Position numbers and translations under genes: made by a program
Assembly (NCBI RefSeq): GCF_018598175.1
Contig: NZ_JAHESE010000038.1
Coordinates: 1-58,321, forward strand
DNA: 58,321 bases
Direction: 5' to 3'
From: Dawidia cretensis
Lineage (GTDB): Bacteria; Bacteroidota; Bacteroidia; Cytophagales; Cyclobacteriaceae
In this document: positions 41,589 to 51,239 of the stretch, in pieces
Layout: each line of letters begins with the position of its first letter
Numbering within the stretch: position 1 is the stretch's first letter
Notes under the pieces: model-generated
What the model was told of the DNA's origin: nothing
What the model saw: only the letters and a program-made list of their open reading frames with translations
Database searches by the model: none

Positions 41589-43139
41589 ATGGCAACGGTA
41601 AAACTGAGCAGCGCCAAAGGCATATGGGTAATGTTAGCGGCCATCATAGCATCGGCGATGGCGTTTATTGATGCCACAGCGTTAAACGTGGTGCTGCCTG
41701 CTTTACAAGATGGCCTGCAGGCCACCAGTGGCGAGCTGTTTTGGATACTGAATGCTTACCTGCTGATGTTGGCCTCCCTCATACTCGTAGGGGGTTCCCT
41801 GAGCGACAAGCTGGGACGCAAGAAAATATTCATGGTCGGCATTGTCATCTTCGTAGTGGGTTCAGGATTGTGCGGAACTGCGAGCACCGTTTTTCTGCTG
41901 ATTGTATATCGCCTCGTGCAAGGCATCGGCGGTGCCTTCATGATTCCCGGAAGCCTGGCGCTGATCTCCTCTGCGATCAATGAGACCGAACGCGGCAAAG
42001 CCATTGGCACGTGGTCGTCTGCTACGACCATCGTGACCGTGGGCGGTCCCATTTTAGGTGGCGCCTTAGCCGACGCCGGCCTATGGCGTTACATTTTTTT
42101 TATCAACGTGCCCATCGGTATCGCAGCATTCTTTATCCTTTGGACAAAGGTCGATGAGACCAAAAACGAGAACAGTAATCCTTCCATTGATATCCTCGGC
42201 GCCATCGTGATTGCATTGGGCCTTGCCGCCCTTACTTTCGGCTGCCTGAGCATGCCGGAAAAAGGCATTCACCATTGGCATGTCTACTTGCCTTTGATCG
42301 TCGGCACTATTTTGCTGATCGCGTTTATCGCCATCGAGAAGGTCAGCCAATATCCTATGATGCCGCTAAACTTGTTCAACAACGGCACCTTTAGCGGCGC
42401 CAACCTCCTCACGTTCTTTCTCTACGCCGGCCTTGGCGCGGGTATGCTTTTTCTTTCGCTAAACCTGGTACAGGTACAAGGCTATACGCAATTGCAGTCG
42501 GGTCTCACCTTCTTACCCTTTACACTGTTGATGATCATCCTGGCGAAGCTATCCGGCAAGCTCGCCGACAAATACGGACCCAGATTGTTTCTGATCATCG
42601 GCCCCGCAACGGCGGGCATAGGCCTGCTGTTGCTCGCCTTTGTTGGCCAGACCCGTGGTGTTGCCGACTATTGGGTCACCTATTTTCCGGGGATACTTGT
42701 TTTCGGACTGGGAATGTCGATTACCGTCGCGCCCCTGACGTCGACCGTGATGGGCTCTGTCAATCAGCAATATTCGGGGACAGCGTCGGGCATTAATAAT
42801 GCCATCACCCGCATTTCAAATGTCCTGGCCAATGCCATTTTCGGAGCCCTGGCTGTACTGCTCTTTTCCATGGCGCTGCAGGCGCGTCTGAACGACACAG
42901 ATCTACCGGGCACAGTACGGCAAGCCGTAATGGCCCAAACGGTGAATCTAGGGAATGCCGCTGTGCCGAAAGAAGTTGACAATACAGCAAAAGAAAAAAT
43001 AGAACGGTATTATCACGAAAGCTTCATTGAAGCCTATAAGAAGATCATGCTGATCTCGGCGGGACTTGCTTTCACAGGAGCATGCATGTCACTCCTGTTC
43101 ATTCAGAACAAAACCGCGCATCAGTTCGACAAACCTTAG
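41589..43139 (+). CDS. MFS drug transporter, DHA2 (EmrB/QacA) family
   Basis: The 516-residue protein shows about 14 membrane helices and DHA2 motifs: LNVVLPALQDGLQATSGELF and WILNAYLLMLASLILVGGSL in the first helices, motif A GSLSDKLGRKKIF, and motif C-like VGGPILGGALADAGLWRYIF. Members export lipophilic compounds or metabolites using the proton gradient. No adjacent membrane-fusion or regulator gene is present, so the natural substrate is unknown. The start at 41589 is the first ATG and no RBS-like element is visible. Confidence 0.92.
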   Translation: MATVKLSSAKGIWVMLAAIIASAMAFIDATALNVVLPALQDGLQATSGELFWILNAYLLMLASLILVGGSLSDKLGRKKIFMVGIVIFVVGSGLCGTASTVFLLIVYRLVQGIGGAFMIPGSLALISSAINETERGKAIGTWSSATTIVTVGGPILGGALADAGLWRYIFFINVPIGIAAFFILWTKVDETKNENSNPSIDILGAIVIALGLAALTFGCLSMPEKGIHHWHVYLPLIVGTILLIAFIAIEKVSQYPMMPLNLFNNGTFSGANLLTFFLYAGLGAGMLFLSLNLVQVQGYTQLQSGLTFLPFTLLMIILAKLSGKLADKYGPRLFLIIGPATAGIGLLLLAFVGQTRGVADYWVTYFPGILVFGLGMSITVAPLTSTVMGSVNQQYSGTASGINNAITRISNVLANAIFGALAVLLFSMALQARLNDTDLPGTVRQAVMAQTVNLGNAAVPKEVDNTAKEKIERYYHESFIEAYKKIMLISAGLAFTGACMSLLFIQNKTAHQFDKP

Positions 43140-43192
43140 AGCTTCATCGCTCAATTATCTCCAACGTGTCATTGTCAGCATCGCTGTAGGTA

Positions 43193-43618
43193 CTATCGTA
43201 CCACAGACAGTACTCCTGGGTGCCAATCTGCAGACGGCGCGAAGCCGCCAATGCCGAGCTCCAATTGCGCCGAACGAAGCACGCCGAGTATGATTTTGTG
43301 AATATCCTGCGTAAAATTCAAATAATGAGTGTAACCCGGACCGCGCTTTCGGGCCTCAGCAAAAACCGTCTTACAGAACCGGGGTGGCAAATTCGATTCT
43401 TTGAACGCCACCAGTTGAACCTGTATCTGCCCCAGTTGCTGAGCCGAAACATCCATTGACAACTGCTGGGCAACATATCCCCGCACATCGTTTAAAACGC
43501 CGTCGACGGCCATCCTGCGGTGTTCTTTCAAGGATGCCGCCACCCGGATCATTTCTTCCAGGGCCGCCTGAACGTCGGTTCCAGCGAGCCCGGATGCTAT
43601 TTTTATTGCTGCTCCCAT
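43193..43618 (-). CDS. Hypothetical protein
   Basis: The 141-residue protein has a helical N-terminal half and the polar stretch VAFKESNLPPRFCKTVFAEA followed by RKRGPGYTHYLNFTQDIHKI. I do not recognise the family. A TAGATTTG box (43642-43635, minus strand) lies upstream in a very AT-rich segment with repeated TTAGTTTTTATTA-like words, and AAGAAA precedes the ATG, which supports a real gene. There is no signal peptide or membrane helix. It sits at the left edge of the decayed accessory region; a neighbour relationship to the MFS gene is not evident. Confidence 0.6.
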   Translation of the reverse strand: MGAAIKIASGLAGTDVQAALEEMIRVAASLKEHRRMAVDGVLNDVRGYVAQQLSMDVSAQQLGQIQVQLVAFKESNLPPRFCKTVFAEARKRGPGYTHYLNFTQDIHKIILGVLRSAQLELGIGGFAPSADWHPGVLSVVR

Positions 43619-43841
43619 TTTCTTGATCTTTCTTCAAATCTAATAAAACTAAATAAATTAGTAATAAAAACTAATAATTTTTGTTTCGATTACAGGATTA
43701 GCCGGCTCCCCTATTGACCGTCACAGTTTGATTTTCAGCATCGGTGTTGATTTTGTGCTTATTTCCGCAAAAATTGTGTTGAAGGTTCCCCACCCCGAAG
43801 CACCTGCCCGTCAGGAAGCTATCCCGCCACAAACGAATTGC

Positions 43842-44321
43842 TCATCTCAATAGCTCTGGAAAGCTCTCGAAGAATAAGCGCTCATGCGCCAGATTTATCA
43901 GATCGCCATGCACTCCAAAATCATATGTCATCAATGTGACAGTTCCACCCTGATTGATGGCAAGCTGAATTGCCGGTACAAAGTCTCTGTCGCCTGTCGA
44001 CAAGACAACTAAGTTTCCCTTCATCGCATGATAGACTATGTGGCTGGCAATCGCGACATCAACCTGTTTCTGCGCTCCGCCTTCCATCTCATAGAGCTTA
44101 ACAACAACGCCTGATTGTTCCATGGTATGATAGAATTGCTTCAATCCATGGTCAATGCCATAGTGCTTATCTACTCCGTTAAAAATTATGGCTTCGCAAT
44201 GGCTACTGAATCGTTTCTCAAGAAATGCCCGCACTTTTAAGTAGTCAATCCTGCCGCGTCCACGACTAGCCCGGGTAATGTAGCCGACATCCACGAGCCA
44301 AATAATTTCAGTTTGTGCCAT
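43842..44321 (-). CDS. NYN domain (PIN-like) RNase family protein
   Basis: The 159-residue protein is a single NYN domain. The acidic residues of the metal site are D11 (WLVDVGYI), D88 (KQVDVAIASHIVYH) and the pair D111/D113 (LSTGDRDFVPAIQ). NYN proteins are metal-dependent nucleases related to PIN domains and act on RNA; LabA-like members regulate transcripts and some are toxins or defence effectors. The length is that of the bare domain without an OST-HTH region. It stands alone with 220 and 207 bp of empty DNA on either side, and no antitoxin-like gene is adjacent, so a role cannot be assigned. Confidence 0.85.
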   Translation of the reverse strand: MAQTEIIWLVDVGYITRASRGRGRIDYLKVRAFLEKRFSSHCEAIIFNGVDKHYGIDHGLKQFYHTMEQSGVVVKLYEMEGGAQKQVDVAIASHIVYHAMKGNLVVLSTGDRDFVPAIQLAINQGGTVTLMTYDFGVHGDLINLAHERLFFESFPELLR

Positions 44322-44466
44322 TATATAAAAGGTATTCCACCAGCTGAAACATTGTTCGAACTATTTGCGTACTCGAGATCCCAACATTCATCTTTCAGGT
44401 CGACAACAAGGTAGGGTAAAAAAAGATTCTTTCAGCAAGCTGCGTTAAATAAAAATGCTTCAGGAA

Positions 44467-44503
44467 ACAAAAACTCCCGGCCTGCGCATACCAGGACCGG
44501 GAG
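44467..44503 (-). terminator. Intrinsic terminator, minus strand
   Basis: On the minus strand CTCCCGG (44503-44497) and CCGGGAG (44480-44474) form a stem, with an inner CCTGG/CAGG pairing, followed by TTTTTGTTT. It ends the transcript of the lipoprotein gene at 44529-45959. Confidence 0.85.
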
Positions 44504-44528
44504 ATTATATATATACTTAAACTTTTTA

Positions 44529-45959
44529 TCAGAACGGATCCGGAACAATTGTCCAGCCATACTCGTCATGCAGTTGTCGCAGCTGATCCATGGCCGTTGC
44601 CGACAGTGGGCCGATCATTGTCTCGCTGCCATCGGGGGCGTCCAGCTCCAGCCAGCCTTCGCCCGTGTGACGCGCCACGGCGTGGTGATAGACATCGCCG
44701 ATGATCTCGTTCAGCACGGCCGGCGGGAAGTCTACATTATCAGAAAGTTCGATATACGTTAACCGGGGATTGTTGCGCACGTTAAAATATCGAATACCGG
44801 TGCTGTTCAGCCCCAGAGACTCCAGCTTGGTGTTTTGTGAAATATCCAGCGAGTCGCCCACCCCGGCCCAGGCAAGCGACAAGCTAATCAGCTCGGGCAA
44901 GGCACGCACCACGACATCATCGTTCACGCCCCAGGGGAAGACGATTCCCAACCGGCCGACCGACGCCAGATCGCCGGACACACTGACATGATAACGACCC
45001 ACTGCGGAATATCTATGCCCGAACTGCAAGTAGCTCGGATCATAAAATTGTTCTACAGTGCCATCTCCCCAATCGATCGTGAATGGTGTCTGGGGCACAC
45101 CGGCCTCCATCGAGATCCAGAAGTCGTATGGCTCTGTAATGTCCGGTCCTGTTGCGTACGGCAACGCGGTAAAAGTGAGGGCCTCCACAAGCGTCACCTG
45201 CAGCGGCTCGCCGTTGAGTTCTGCCAGCAGTTCCTGTAACACAAACGTTCTGCGGTACGTGGCATGCCCGGGCACGTTCAGCACGAGTGTATACGTCCCT
45301 TCGGGGTTTCCCGAAAACGCAACATCGTTCGTCCGGGCCGGCAATGAGCGGCTGTAAAGTGTATCGCCGCTTTCAACCACGTATGCGTGCACCGCCGAGA
45401 AGGCCAGTCCGGCGCTGTCGGGTCGAAAGACCGAAAGTTTAAAGAACGGGTACGGCACGACGTTGACGCGGAACGACACGTAGCCGAACTGCTCGGGCAT
45501 GTGAAAGCCCACGGGCACGACTTCTACATCTACCTGCGCAAGGCCATCGTCGCTCACGGCAAAAGCCACCGGCAACGGGTCGTCTACCCATGAAGCCATG
45601 TCGGATCCCTCCTTCGGCGTGGCATACACCACGTCGCCTGTCGCGTTGCTCACCAGGAAGTCGGTAAGCTCGTAGTTTCCCCCCGGCAGGGCCAACGGCT
45701 CGCTGATGTAAGCATCGCCCATTTTAAGCAGCGTGACCTGCTGCAAAGTATATACCTCATCACCGCTCACCCGGCGAATGCTGACGTATACCGAAGCGCC
45801 CTCGCGCAGGGAAGCCAGCGTACGCCCGGCCGGATCGGCCACTGCACCGGCGCTGAGCGTAAAACGTATTTCTCCGGGAACCGCCGGTTCATTTTCCCGG
45901 CAGCCTACCATCGTGACTGCCAGCGAGGCAACATAAAAAAGCCAACTAAGTTTTTTCAT
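44529..45959 (-). CDS. Surface lipoprotein with PKD-like and leucine-rich-repeat-like domains
   Basis: The 476-residue protein has a lipoprotein signal (lipobox near VTMVGC, Cys20) followed by an IgG-like region (about 28-260) with a DUF4493-like style. A PKD-like segment with WGDGT follows (about 290-335, TIDWGDGTVEQFYDPSYLQF). The C-terminal part (about 355-440) has LRR-like steps (LPELISLSLAWAGVGDSLDI, TKLESLGLNSTGIRYFNVRN). Such proteins are surface-exposed binding or adhesion proteins in Bacteroidota. It is a single gene with a strong terminator downstream. Its GC content is like the core genome, unlike its neighbours. Confidence 0.8.
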   Translation of the reverse strand: MKKLSWLFYVASLAVTMVGCRENEPAVPGEIRFTLSAGAVADPAGRTLASLREGASVYVSIRRVSGDEVYTLQQVTLLKMGDAYISEPLALPGGNYELTDFLVSNATGDVVYATPKEGSDMASWVDDPLPVAFAVSDDGLAQVDVEVVPVGFHMPEQFGYVSFRVNVVPYPFFKLSVFRPDSAGLAFSAVHAYVVESGDTLYSRSLPARTNDVAFSGNPEGTYTLVLNVPGHATYRRTFVLQELLAELNGEPLQVTLVEALTFTALPYATGPDITEPYDFWISMEAGVPQTPFTIDWGDGTVEQFYDPSYLQFGHRYSAVGRYHVSVSGDLASVGRLGIVFPWGVNDDVVVRALPELISLSLAWAGVGDSLDISQNTKLESLGLNSTGIRYFNVRNNPRLTYIELSDNVDFPPAVLNEIIGDVYHHAVARHTGEGWLELDAPDGSETMIGPLSATAMDQLRQLHDEYGWTIVPDPF

Positions 45960-46365
45960 AAGGGTATTTTTAAGGGTTTAGCAATACAATACCGCAGAAG
46001 TACCGTCGGCACTTCCGGAAAAGGGTCATCGCCCCGGGAACACCGTTATAATGACCTATGGCACACAGGCGTGACACAGCGCGCCACCCCTGGCGGCAAA
46101 GAAAAAGGCGAACAGATTTTTTCCATAGACAGTGTTGTTAGTTTACTTACATCGCAAATGAAAGATTCCTTGCCGGGATCAAAAGAAAACAGACACACGC
46201 CCGCGAAACACACGATATCAGCCAAGTCCACAGGGAGTATATAAATATAGAAACATAATATTGTATTCATAATCGTGTCGATTGAATAAATCTTCAACAC
46301 GCAGCCCGTTAACATATTGAACAGATCAGGCAAAAAAAACCTATCTTGTAAAATAGTTAAGTAAT
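45960..46365. other. 406-bp intergenic region without a supported gene
   Basis: AT-rich in its second half. No RNA gene, hairpin with T-tract or consensus promoter stands out. The minus-strand frame through it has no protein-like features. Confidence 0.5.
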
Positions 46366-47553
46366 ATGTCAGTTCGGGCCCGCCTCCTTTTTCCTGCAAT
46401 AGCATATAATAAACGAAAAGCATCCAGGCAGCTTACTGGAAAGATCATTCTCATTACGGGTGCTACTTTCGGTATCGGCGAGGCACTGGCACGGCACTTG
46501 TTGCGATACAATGTACACCTGATTCTGATTGGTCGTACCCAGGAACGGCTACTCGCGCTGGAGAATAAGTCCCAGGCGATGCCCGCCCGGTGACGACGTA
46601 TCGCTGCGATTTTTACAGCGAGGACGAGATCGCCGGCCTCCGAACGACGTTGTCCATTTTTACAAGCGGCTCCACCGGTATTGCTAAAGCGAAGCGAAAT
46701 AATACACTGTGGCAATATTTGAAAGCCATCTCAGACATCGTCAAGACCGTTAGATTACAGGATTATAAATCGGTCATACTCCCGTGCCTATCTATCACAG
46801 TTACGGGTTATCAGTGTTGTTTTTGGGTCTGATGCTGAACAAGACGCTTTTCCTTATTAACAAGTTCGATCCTACAGTCGTCGCTAAAGAAATAGAATTG
46901 AATAGGATTGAAGTCGCAATTCTGATCCCGCAGATGATTAACAAATTGTTGGATTTCAAAATGGAGTCGCTCCGATGCGTCGTCAGTTGTGCAGATATTC
47001 TGCCCCCATCGATTTTGCAGGCTGCCACAGGCAAGTTCGGCGATATCGTTTTTAATTTTTACGGCACCTCCGAGACGGGGCTCGCAACGATCGCTACGCC
47101 GGCGATGCTGGCTATACGACCCGATACGATCGGGAGGCCAATTCGGGACGAAGAAGGGAGCTTCGTTCTCTACGTGCGATCCAGGTTTGCCATGCGCGCG
47201 GGGTATATCCGTACGGGCGATATTGCCGCGGTCGATGAACGCGGCTGGTACTATTTGCACGGCCGGGCCGATCATTTGGTCGTCGTGAACGGTGTTAATG
47301 TATACCCGTACACCCGTACGAGTTATTGCAGATGGTGTACAAACACGAGGCAGTGCAGCATGCCGATATAAAGACCTTCGCTGGTCAACAGGGATTTAAG
47401 AAGATCAGGCTAATTCTTTACACGAAGCCCGGTAATGACCTCAGCGAAAAACAATTCAAGGACTGGGGGGTGAACCGATACGGCACAAAGTTCCTCCCGG
47501 CGGCGGTCAAGCTAAATCCCGAGGGCGGAAGCATCAAGCTGATGCAAAACTAA
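46366..47553 (+). pseudogene. Chimeric remnant: SDR N-terminus joined to AMP-dependent ligase, with frameshifts
   Basis: From 46366 the frame encodes the start of a short-chain dehydrogenase (IILITGATFGIGEALARHLL, LILIGRTQERL). At about 46590 the frame shifts, and YRCDFYSEDEIAGLRTT continues the SDR up to about 46648. It then joins directly to an adenylate-forming enzyme (IFTSGSTGIAKAK). A second shift near 46783 restores MPIYHSYGLSVLFLGLM, followed by FYGTSETG and YIRTGDIAAVDERGWYYLHG. A third near 47310 is needed to reach VYKHEAVQHADIKTFAGQQG and the C-terminus at 47553. A deletion has therefore fused two neighbouring genes, and at least three frameshifts have accumulated. Neither enzyme can be made intact. 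Confidence 0.85.
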
Positions 47554-47752
47554 CTCATTCGCATGTTTTCATAACCGCAATTTAAGTTTTGCTGTCGAAC
47601 CCGTGGAAGTTTTAAAATTCACATAAAACCGGGTTCGTTACGAATGCCCCAGATCCAGTTTACCACACTGTGGAGTGTCAACTATCACGTGTAACAGATG
47701 GAATACGTAGCGCAGCTGGGGTGATTATTCCACACGCATCAGAAATATTGTG

Positions 47753-47914
47753 TCATTTCCGGCTGCGCAAAACGAAGATCAGGATTGCCCCGATCACAAA
47801 AACCACCACGAAAGCCCCGATATAAAACCCCGCAGAGAAAATATCTCCTATGACCTCGCAACTGGTCATCAATGCTAAAAGAAGTGCGATGCTGAGAATG
47901 CTTAAGTTTTTCAT
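47753..47914 (-). CDS. Small lipoprotein/membrane protein
   Basis: The start is set at the ATG at 47914 (53 residues), which begins a clean lipoprotein signal: KNLSILSIALLLALMTSC with Cys19. A hydrophobic helix (about 30-48) and the positively charged end LRSRK follow. The open frame upstream (18 codons) is not signal-like. Short proteins of this type are common in Bacteroidota and have no known role. No partner gene is evident. Confidence 0.7.
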   Translation of the reverse strand: MKNLSILSIALLLALMTSCEVIGDIFSAGFYIGAFVVVFVIGAILIFVLRSRK

Positions 47915-48175
47915 GTTGTTAGTATTGCCGTATTGATTAAAAGTTCGGGCCAGGTCTACATTGGACATTCATTTTTCTGGCACACAGCTAAGTTCGAATG
48001 GACAAAGCAAGCGGGTTGCCACGTTACCGAAGAGGCTGCAAAAATCATTCGCGCAGATAACGTAGTGGTTTGTCTGCTAATCCAGCCGGAGATCGTACAC
48101 ATTCAGAAAGCTTTTTATAACAGGCGGCAGCAATATTTTAAAATAGGTTATTTAATTTTGGATAAAATATTCCGA

Positions 48176-48517
48176 ATGAAAGAGCAGCTGCCAACTTTAT
48201 TAAACAAGTTAAAAGACAACGCACTTGCGTTTAAAGAGGTGATTGAGTTTATAGAAACTTATTATCAACATCAGCCAACAGCCTTTAAAAATGGAGCGCT
48301 ACAGAATGAAGCAACTCAAAATCAAGGGAGCGCAAAAGTTTTTACTTTTGCTCAACTAAATAAGCTGAACAAAGAAGATACCCTTTATTTATTTGCCGAG
48401 CATTATCAATCGGTTTTAAAGAATCCGGAGAGTACGGATCACCAGAATATCCGGCAATTTATGGCTCATGGCTGGCAAGGGATAGTTTTTGAGGGACTGG
48501 CCCTGGTTGCAAAGTAA
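48176..48517 (+). CDS. HopJ type III effector family protein
   Basis: The start is set at 48176 (113 residues); the longer frame to 47933 crosses a promoter-like TAATTTTG box (48153-48160). The protein has the features of the HopJ family (PF08888): KDNALAFKEVIEFIETYYQH near the N-terminus, then FAQLNKLNKEDTLYLFAEHY and a final QFMAHGWQGIVFEGLAL. It was named from a Pseudomonas candidate effector but is widespread in bacteria without type III secretion, so the name does not imply virulence; a cytoplasmic housekeeping role is more likely. The length is typical for the family. Confidence 0.88.
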   Translation: MKEQLPTLLNKLKDNALAFKEVIEFIETYYQHQPTAFKNGALQNEATQNQGSAKVFTFAQLNKLNKEDTLYLFAEHYQSVLKNPESTDHQNIRQFMAHGWQGIVFEGLALVAK

Positions 48518-48563
48518 TAGCATTATAAGCGGTGGCGTTTTGTGAGCCCATTACTTGACAAGG

Positions 48564-48800
48564 CTATTTAAGTTTGTTTTTACGAAGTGAATACTTATAA
48601 AAGTCTTCAACCTTTGTGCGGGCCCAGGGTGTTTTTCGAAGGAACTTGAGACTGGATTTTACTGAAGGCTCGTGCATAAAGCAATTGATCTGAATCTCTT
48701 CGCCCAACGTTTCCCACCCATAGCTTTCTACAAGGTGGGTTACCATTTTTTCCAACGTCAATCCATGAAGCGGATCATTCGACTTACTTTCTGGGGGCAT
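48564..48800 (-). CDS. VF530-like DNA-binding protein (DUF2132)
   Basis: The 78-residue protein matches the VF530/DUF2132 family almost end to end: [20 protein letters not shown], then [20 protein letters not shown], then [15 protein letters not shown]. The family is small and helical; the Vibrio fischeri member's structure suggests DNA binding. A TATCTTTG box (48824-48817, minus strand) and an ATACG-TTAATT-CGTAT inverted repeat lie upstream. It converges with the HopJ gene, with 46 bp between the two stops. Confidence 0.88.
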   Translation of the reverse strand: MPPESKSNDPLHGLTLEKMVTHLVESYGWETLGEEIQINCFMHEPSVKSSLKFLRKTPWARTKVEDFYKYSLRKNKLK

Positions 48801-49078
48801 ATAATATTCCTCGAGACAAAGATACGTTAATTCGTATTTTCCGCAGAACTCAATCTGGCTTATTCGCTTTCGCGGCTGTTACCATTTCCTGGTCGACTTA
48901 AAATGGCTTACCCGCATACCCTGTTGAGAATCAAGTATTTCGACGCTCGTGTGTTCGGCGTGGGAGTACGGCATTCCCCGATCTTTCTTTCGGTACGTGC
49001 TGATACTGGGATAGGCAAATGGCGCCAGGGATTTTATAAAATCTGTTTTCCAGGTATTTCGAGCTTATATCCCTTCCC

Positions 49079-49484
49079 ATGAGCGTTTTCACCCATAACG
49101 GCAAACCTTTTAGCAATATTCGCACGATAACGAAAGATAAAAAAGGCAACATCTGGCTTGGTGGACCCGATGGCTTTTGGTGCTATGACGGCAGCACGTT
49201 TACCGATTTCACGCAGAAGTTTGTTGGTTATATAATGGAAGATATAAAAGGCAATATTTGGACTAGTTCAGAAAGTGATAATGGCCGGGGTTGGGCACTT
49301 TCCCGTTATGATGCAAAGTCCCTTGTCCAATAAAAGACAACTGTAACTGAAATCGCAAATAAACCAATGATTTTTCTGGATCATAGAAGATGATAAGGGA
49401 AATATTTGGTTTGGCGCTGATGGCGTGTATCGTTATGATGGAAATACCATTACTGACTTTAAAAGTAAAGAGAGTCAGGAATAG
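49079..49484 (+). pseudogene. Remnant of a two-component regulator propeller protein
   Basis: The frame from 49079 encodes two propeller blades (ITKDKKGNIWLGGPDGFWCY, MEDIKGNIWTSSESDNGRG) and then stops at about 49333. A second frame, ending at the TAG at 49482-49484, encodes a third blade (EDDKGNIWFGADGVYRYDGN). The KGNIW motif with G.GV.RYDG identifies Reg_prop repeats, which normally form the sensor of large hybrid kinases. Only a few blades remain, with an internal frameshift and stop. Confidence 0.75.
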
Positions 49485-49623
49485 AACCACTCAATCGCTA
49501 CCTGGGCTGACACGTCTATCAACTAAAACTGCAAAAAAATGCTAAGGAGTTATAAAAATCACACCAGGCAATTAGGTGAGTAGCCGTATTTCGACCTACT
49601 TTTGAATACCTAATTCCTGACTT

Positions 49624-50124
49624 ATGTCATCATCACGTACAGATGTCTCCCGAAGCAGTCTGGTAAAAACTATTTTGATTACAGGCCTCATTGCCGGCAC
49701 GTTAGATATAATGGCTGCATGCGTCAATGTATACATTTCTTCCGGCACTGATGCAGTGACTGTTCTTCAATACATCGCCAGTGTATTTCTGGGCAAAGAA
49801 TCCTATGCGATGGGTTTCGTTTCAGCATTGCTAGGCTTGATCGTGCATTATGCAATTTCGTATGGCTGGACGATTTTACTCTTTCTGCTTTACCCCAAGT
49901 TGAAATTTCTTTCTGGTAATAAAGTGTTGGTTGGATTGTTGTATGGAGTATTTGTCTGGCTGGTGATGAATCTTGTTATTCTCAAGCTTATCGGATTGGG
50001 CAAGGGATCTTTTAATTTGCTACAGGCTACAATTGGTTGTGGTATATTAATGCTCTGCATTGGCTTACCCATAGTATGGGGTGCGAATACGTATTACCAG
50101 CGCCGAAAGAATGTATTTGACTAA
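49624..50124 (+). CDS. Four-TM membrane protein of unknown function (YagU/DUF1440-like)
   Basis: The 166-residue protein has four membrane helices (about 15-35, 65-90, 101-122, 133-153). The first contains ILITGLIAGTLDIMAACVNV and the third VGLLYGVFVWLVMNLVILKL. Similar proteins in other bacteria carry the YagU/DUF1440 label, but this assignment is from memory of the pattern and is uncertain. A TACTTTTG box (49597-49604) lies about 20 bp before the start, and an inverted repeat AATTAGGT (49570-49577)/ACCTAATT (49608-49615) brackets it, which may mean regulation by a repressor. The function is unknown. Confidence 0.7.
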   Translation: MSSSRTDVSRSSLVKTILITGLIAGTLDIMAACVNVYISSGTDAVTVLQYIASVFLGKESYAMGFVSALLGLIVHYAISYGWTILLFLLYPKLKFLSGNKVLVGLLYGVFVWLVMNLVILKLIGLGKGSFNLLQATIGCGILMLCIGLPIVWGANTYYQRRKNVFD

Positions 50125-50297
50125 CCCTTATCACATCCTCAATGAAGCCCGCATTTCAAATATCCGCCATGCCGTGGGCTTTAACGACGGGCAACATGCT
50201 CAATGAAGCACTTCTTTCTTATCGCGACTGCGACTAACAAGGCTCCAAACCATCTGCATCAATGCTGATAGGGATTCACTCCGATGACTCGCTCCAT

Positions 50298-51180
50298 TTA
50301 ATTCCTAAGCGTGGTTGCGGCATCGGTGACCGACGCCTTAAAAGACTGGAAAGCTATAGTCAAGCCGGCAATGGTTAAGATCAGCAGCGCCGCATAGACA
50401 AAAGTCCACAGGCTTATATCAACACGGTAGGCAAAGTCCTCAAGCCACGTTTTCATAAAGTACCAACCAAGCGGTGCGGAAAGAAGCAAGGCGATGATGA
50501 TGAGGTATACAAAGCCTTTTGCAATGAGAATCACAATGTCGCCGACCGTGGCGCCGAGCGCCTTGCGTATGTCGATCTCCTTGGTGCGTTGATTGGCCGA
50601 GAATGCAGCGAGGCCAAATAAACCGAGCGAGGGCAATGAGAATAGACACGATCGTCAAGAAACCGAACATCTCGCCGAGCTTACGCTCGGTGCTGTACAG
50701 TTCATTAAAATGATCGTCCAGAAATTGGTAGTCGAAAGGATAAGGGGAATATTTCATCAAAGTCGATTCCATGAGCCCGATGACTTCGGCACTTTTTCCG
50801 GGTTGGATCTTCACCGCAATGTAGTTAGACCACGTGGGATCGAACCGTAAAAGCAGGGGTTGAATGGTCAGGTTAAAGAGTGCATGTGAAAATCCTTAAC
50901 AACCACCACCACGGTTTTTAGCCCGCTGTGTATAAACTGTTTTCCTATCGCCTCTTGAGCGCTCCACCCCAGCACCTATGCCGCAGTTTCATTAAAGAGC
51001 ACCGCTTGCTCAGCATCGGTCTCTATGTCTTTCGAGAATGTTCTGCCTGCTATGAGCGGTATTCCGAATAAGCCCAGAAAATTATCATTTACATTACATT
51101 CATAGATAACAAGGTCGTCTTCCGCTCCGATACCATCTTCGTCGTTAATTACGGTCTACCGGCATTGTTGGTAAAGGTTA
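50298..51180 (-). pseudogene. Decayed FtsX/MacB permease gene (C-terminal part)
   Basis: Read on the minus strand, fragments of an FtsX-type permease appear in order: a periplasmic part (FLGLFGIPLIAGRTFSKDIE), then VLFNETAA interrupted by an in-frame TAG at 50978-50976, then VLGWSAQEAIGKQFIHSGLK and VVVVKDFHMH. A frameshift near 50882 leads to LLLRFDPTWSNYIAVKIQPG, and another near 50635 to LGLFGLAAFSANQRTKEIDI and RKALGATVGDIVILIAKGF. The last FtsX helix ends at 50298. The N-terminal half is absent. It is clearly related to the intact permease at 9183-11597 and no longer functional. Confidence 0.88.
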
Positions 51181-51239
51181 CAGATGCTCTTAACGCATTT
51201 CCAACCTCCTACCTGGTTCGAATTCACGCAACTACCAAC

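Noticed and set aside
46046-46423. Minus-strand frame of 125 codons
   Set aside because: Cysteine- and phenylalanine-rich text over non-coding DNA with no start context or homologous pattern.
47933-48175. N-terminal extension of the HopJ gene
   Set aside because: HopJ proteins are about 113 residues, the extension crosses a promoter box, and its text is not protein-like.
51200-51225. GGTTCGAATTC as a T-arm of a decayed tRNA before repeat copy 1
   Set aside because: No acceptor, anticodon or D stem can be drawn around it; chance match.
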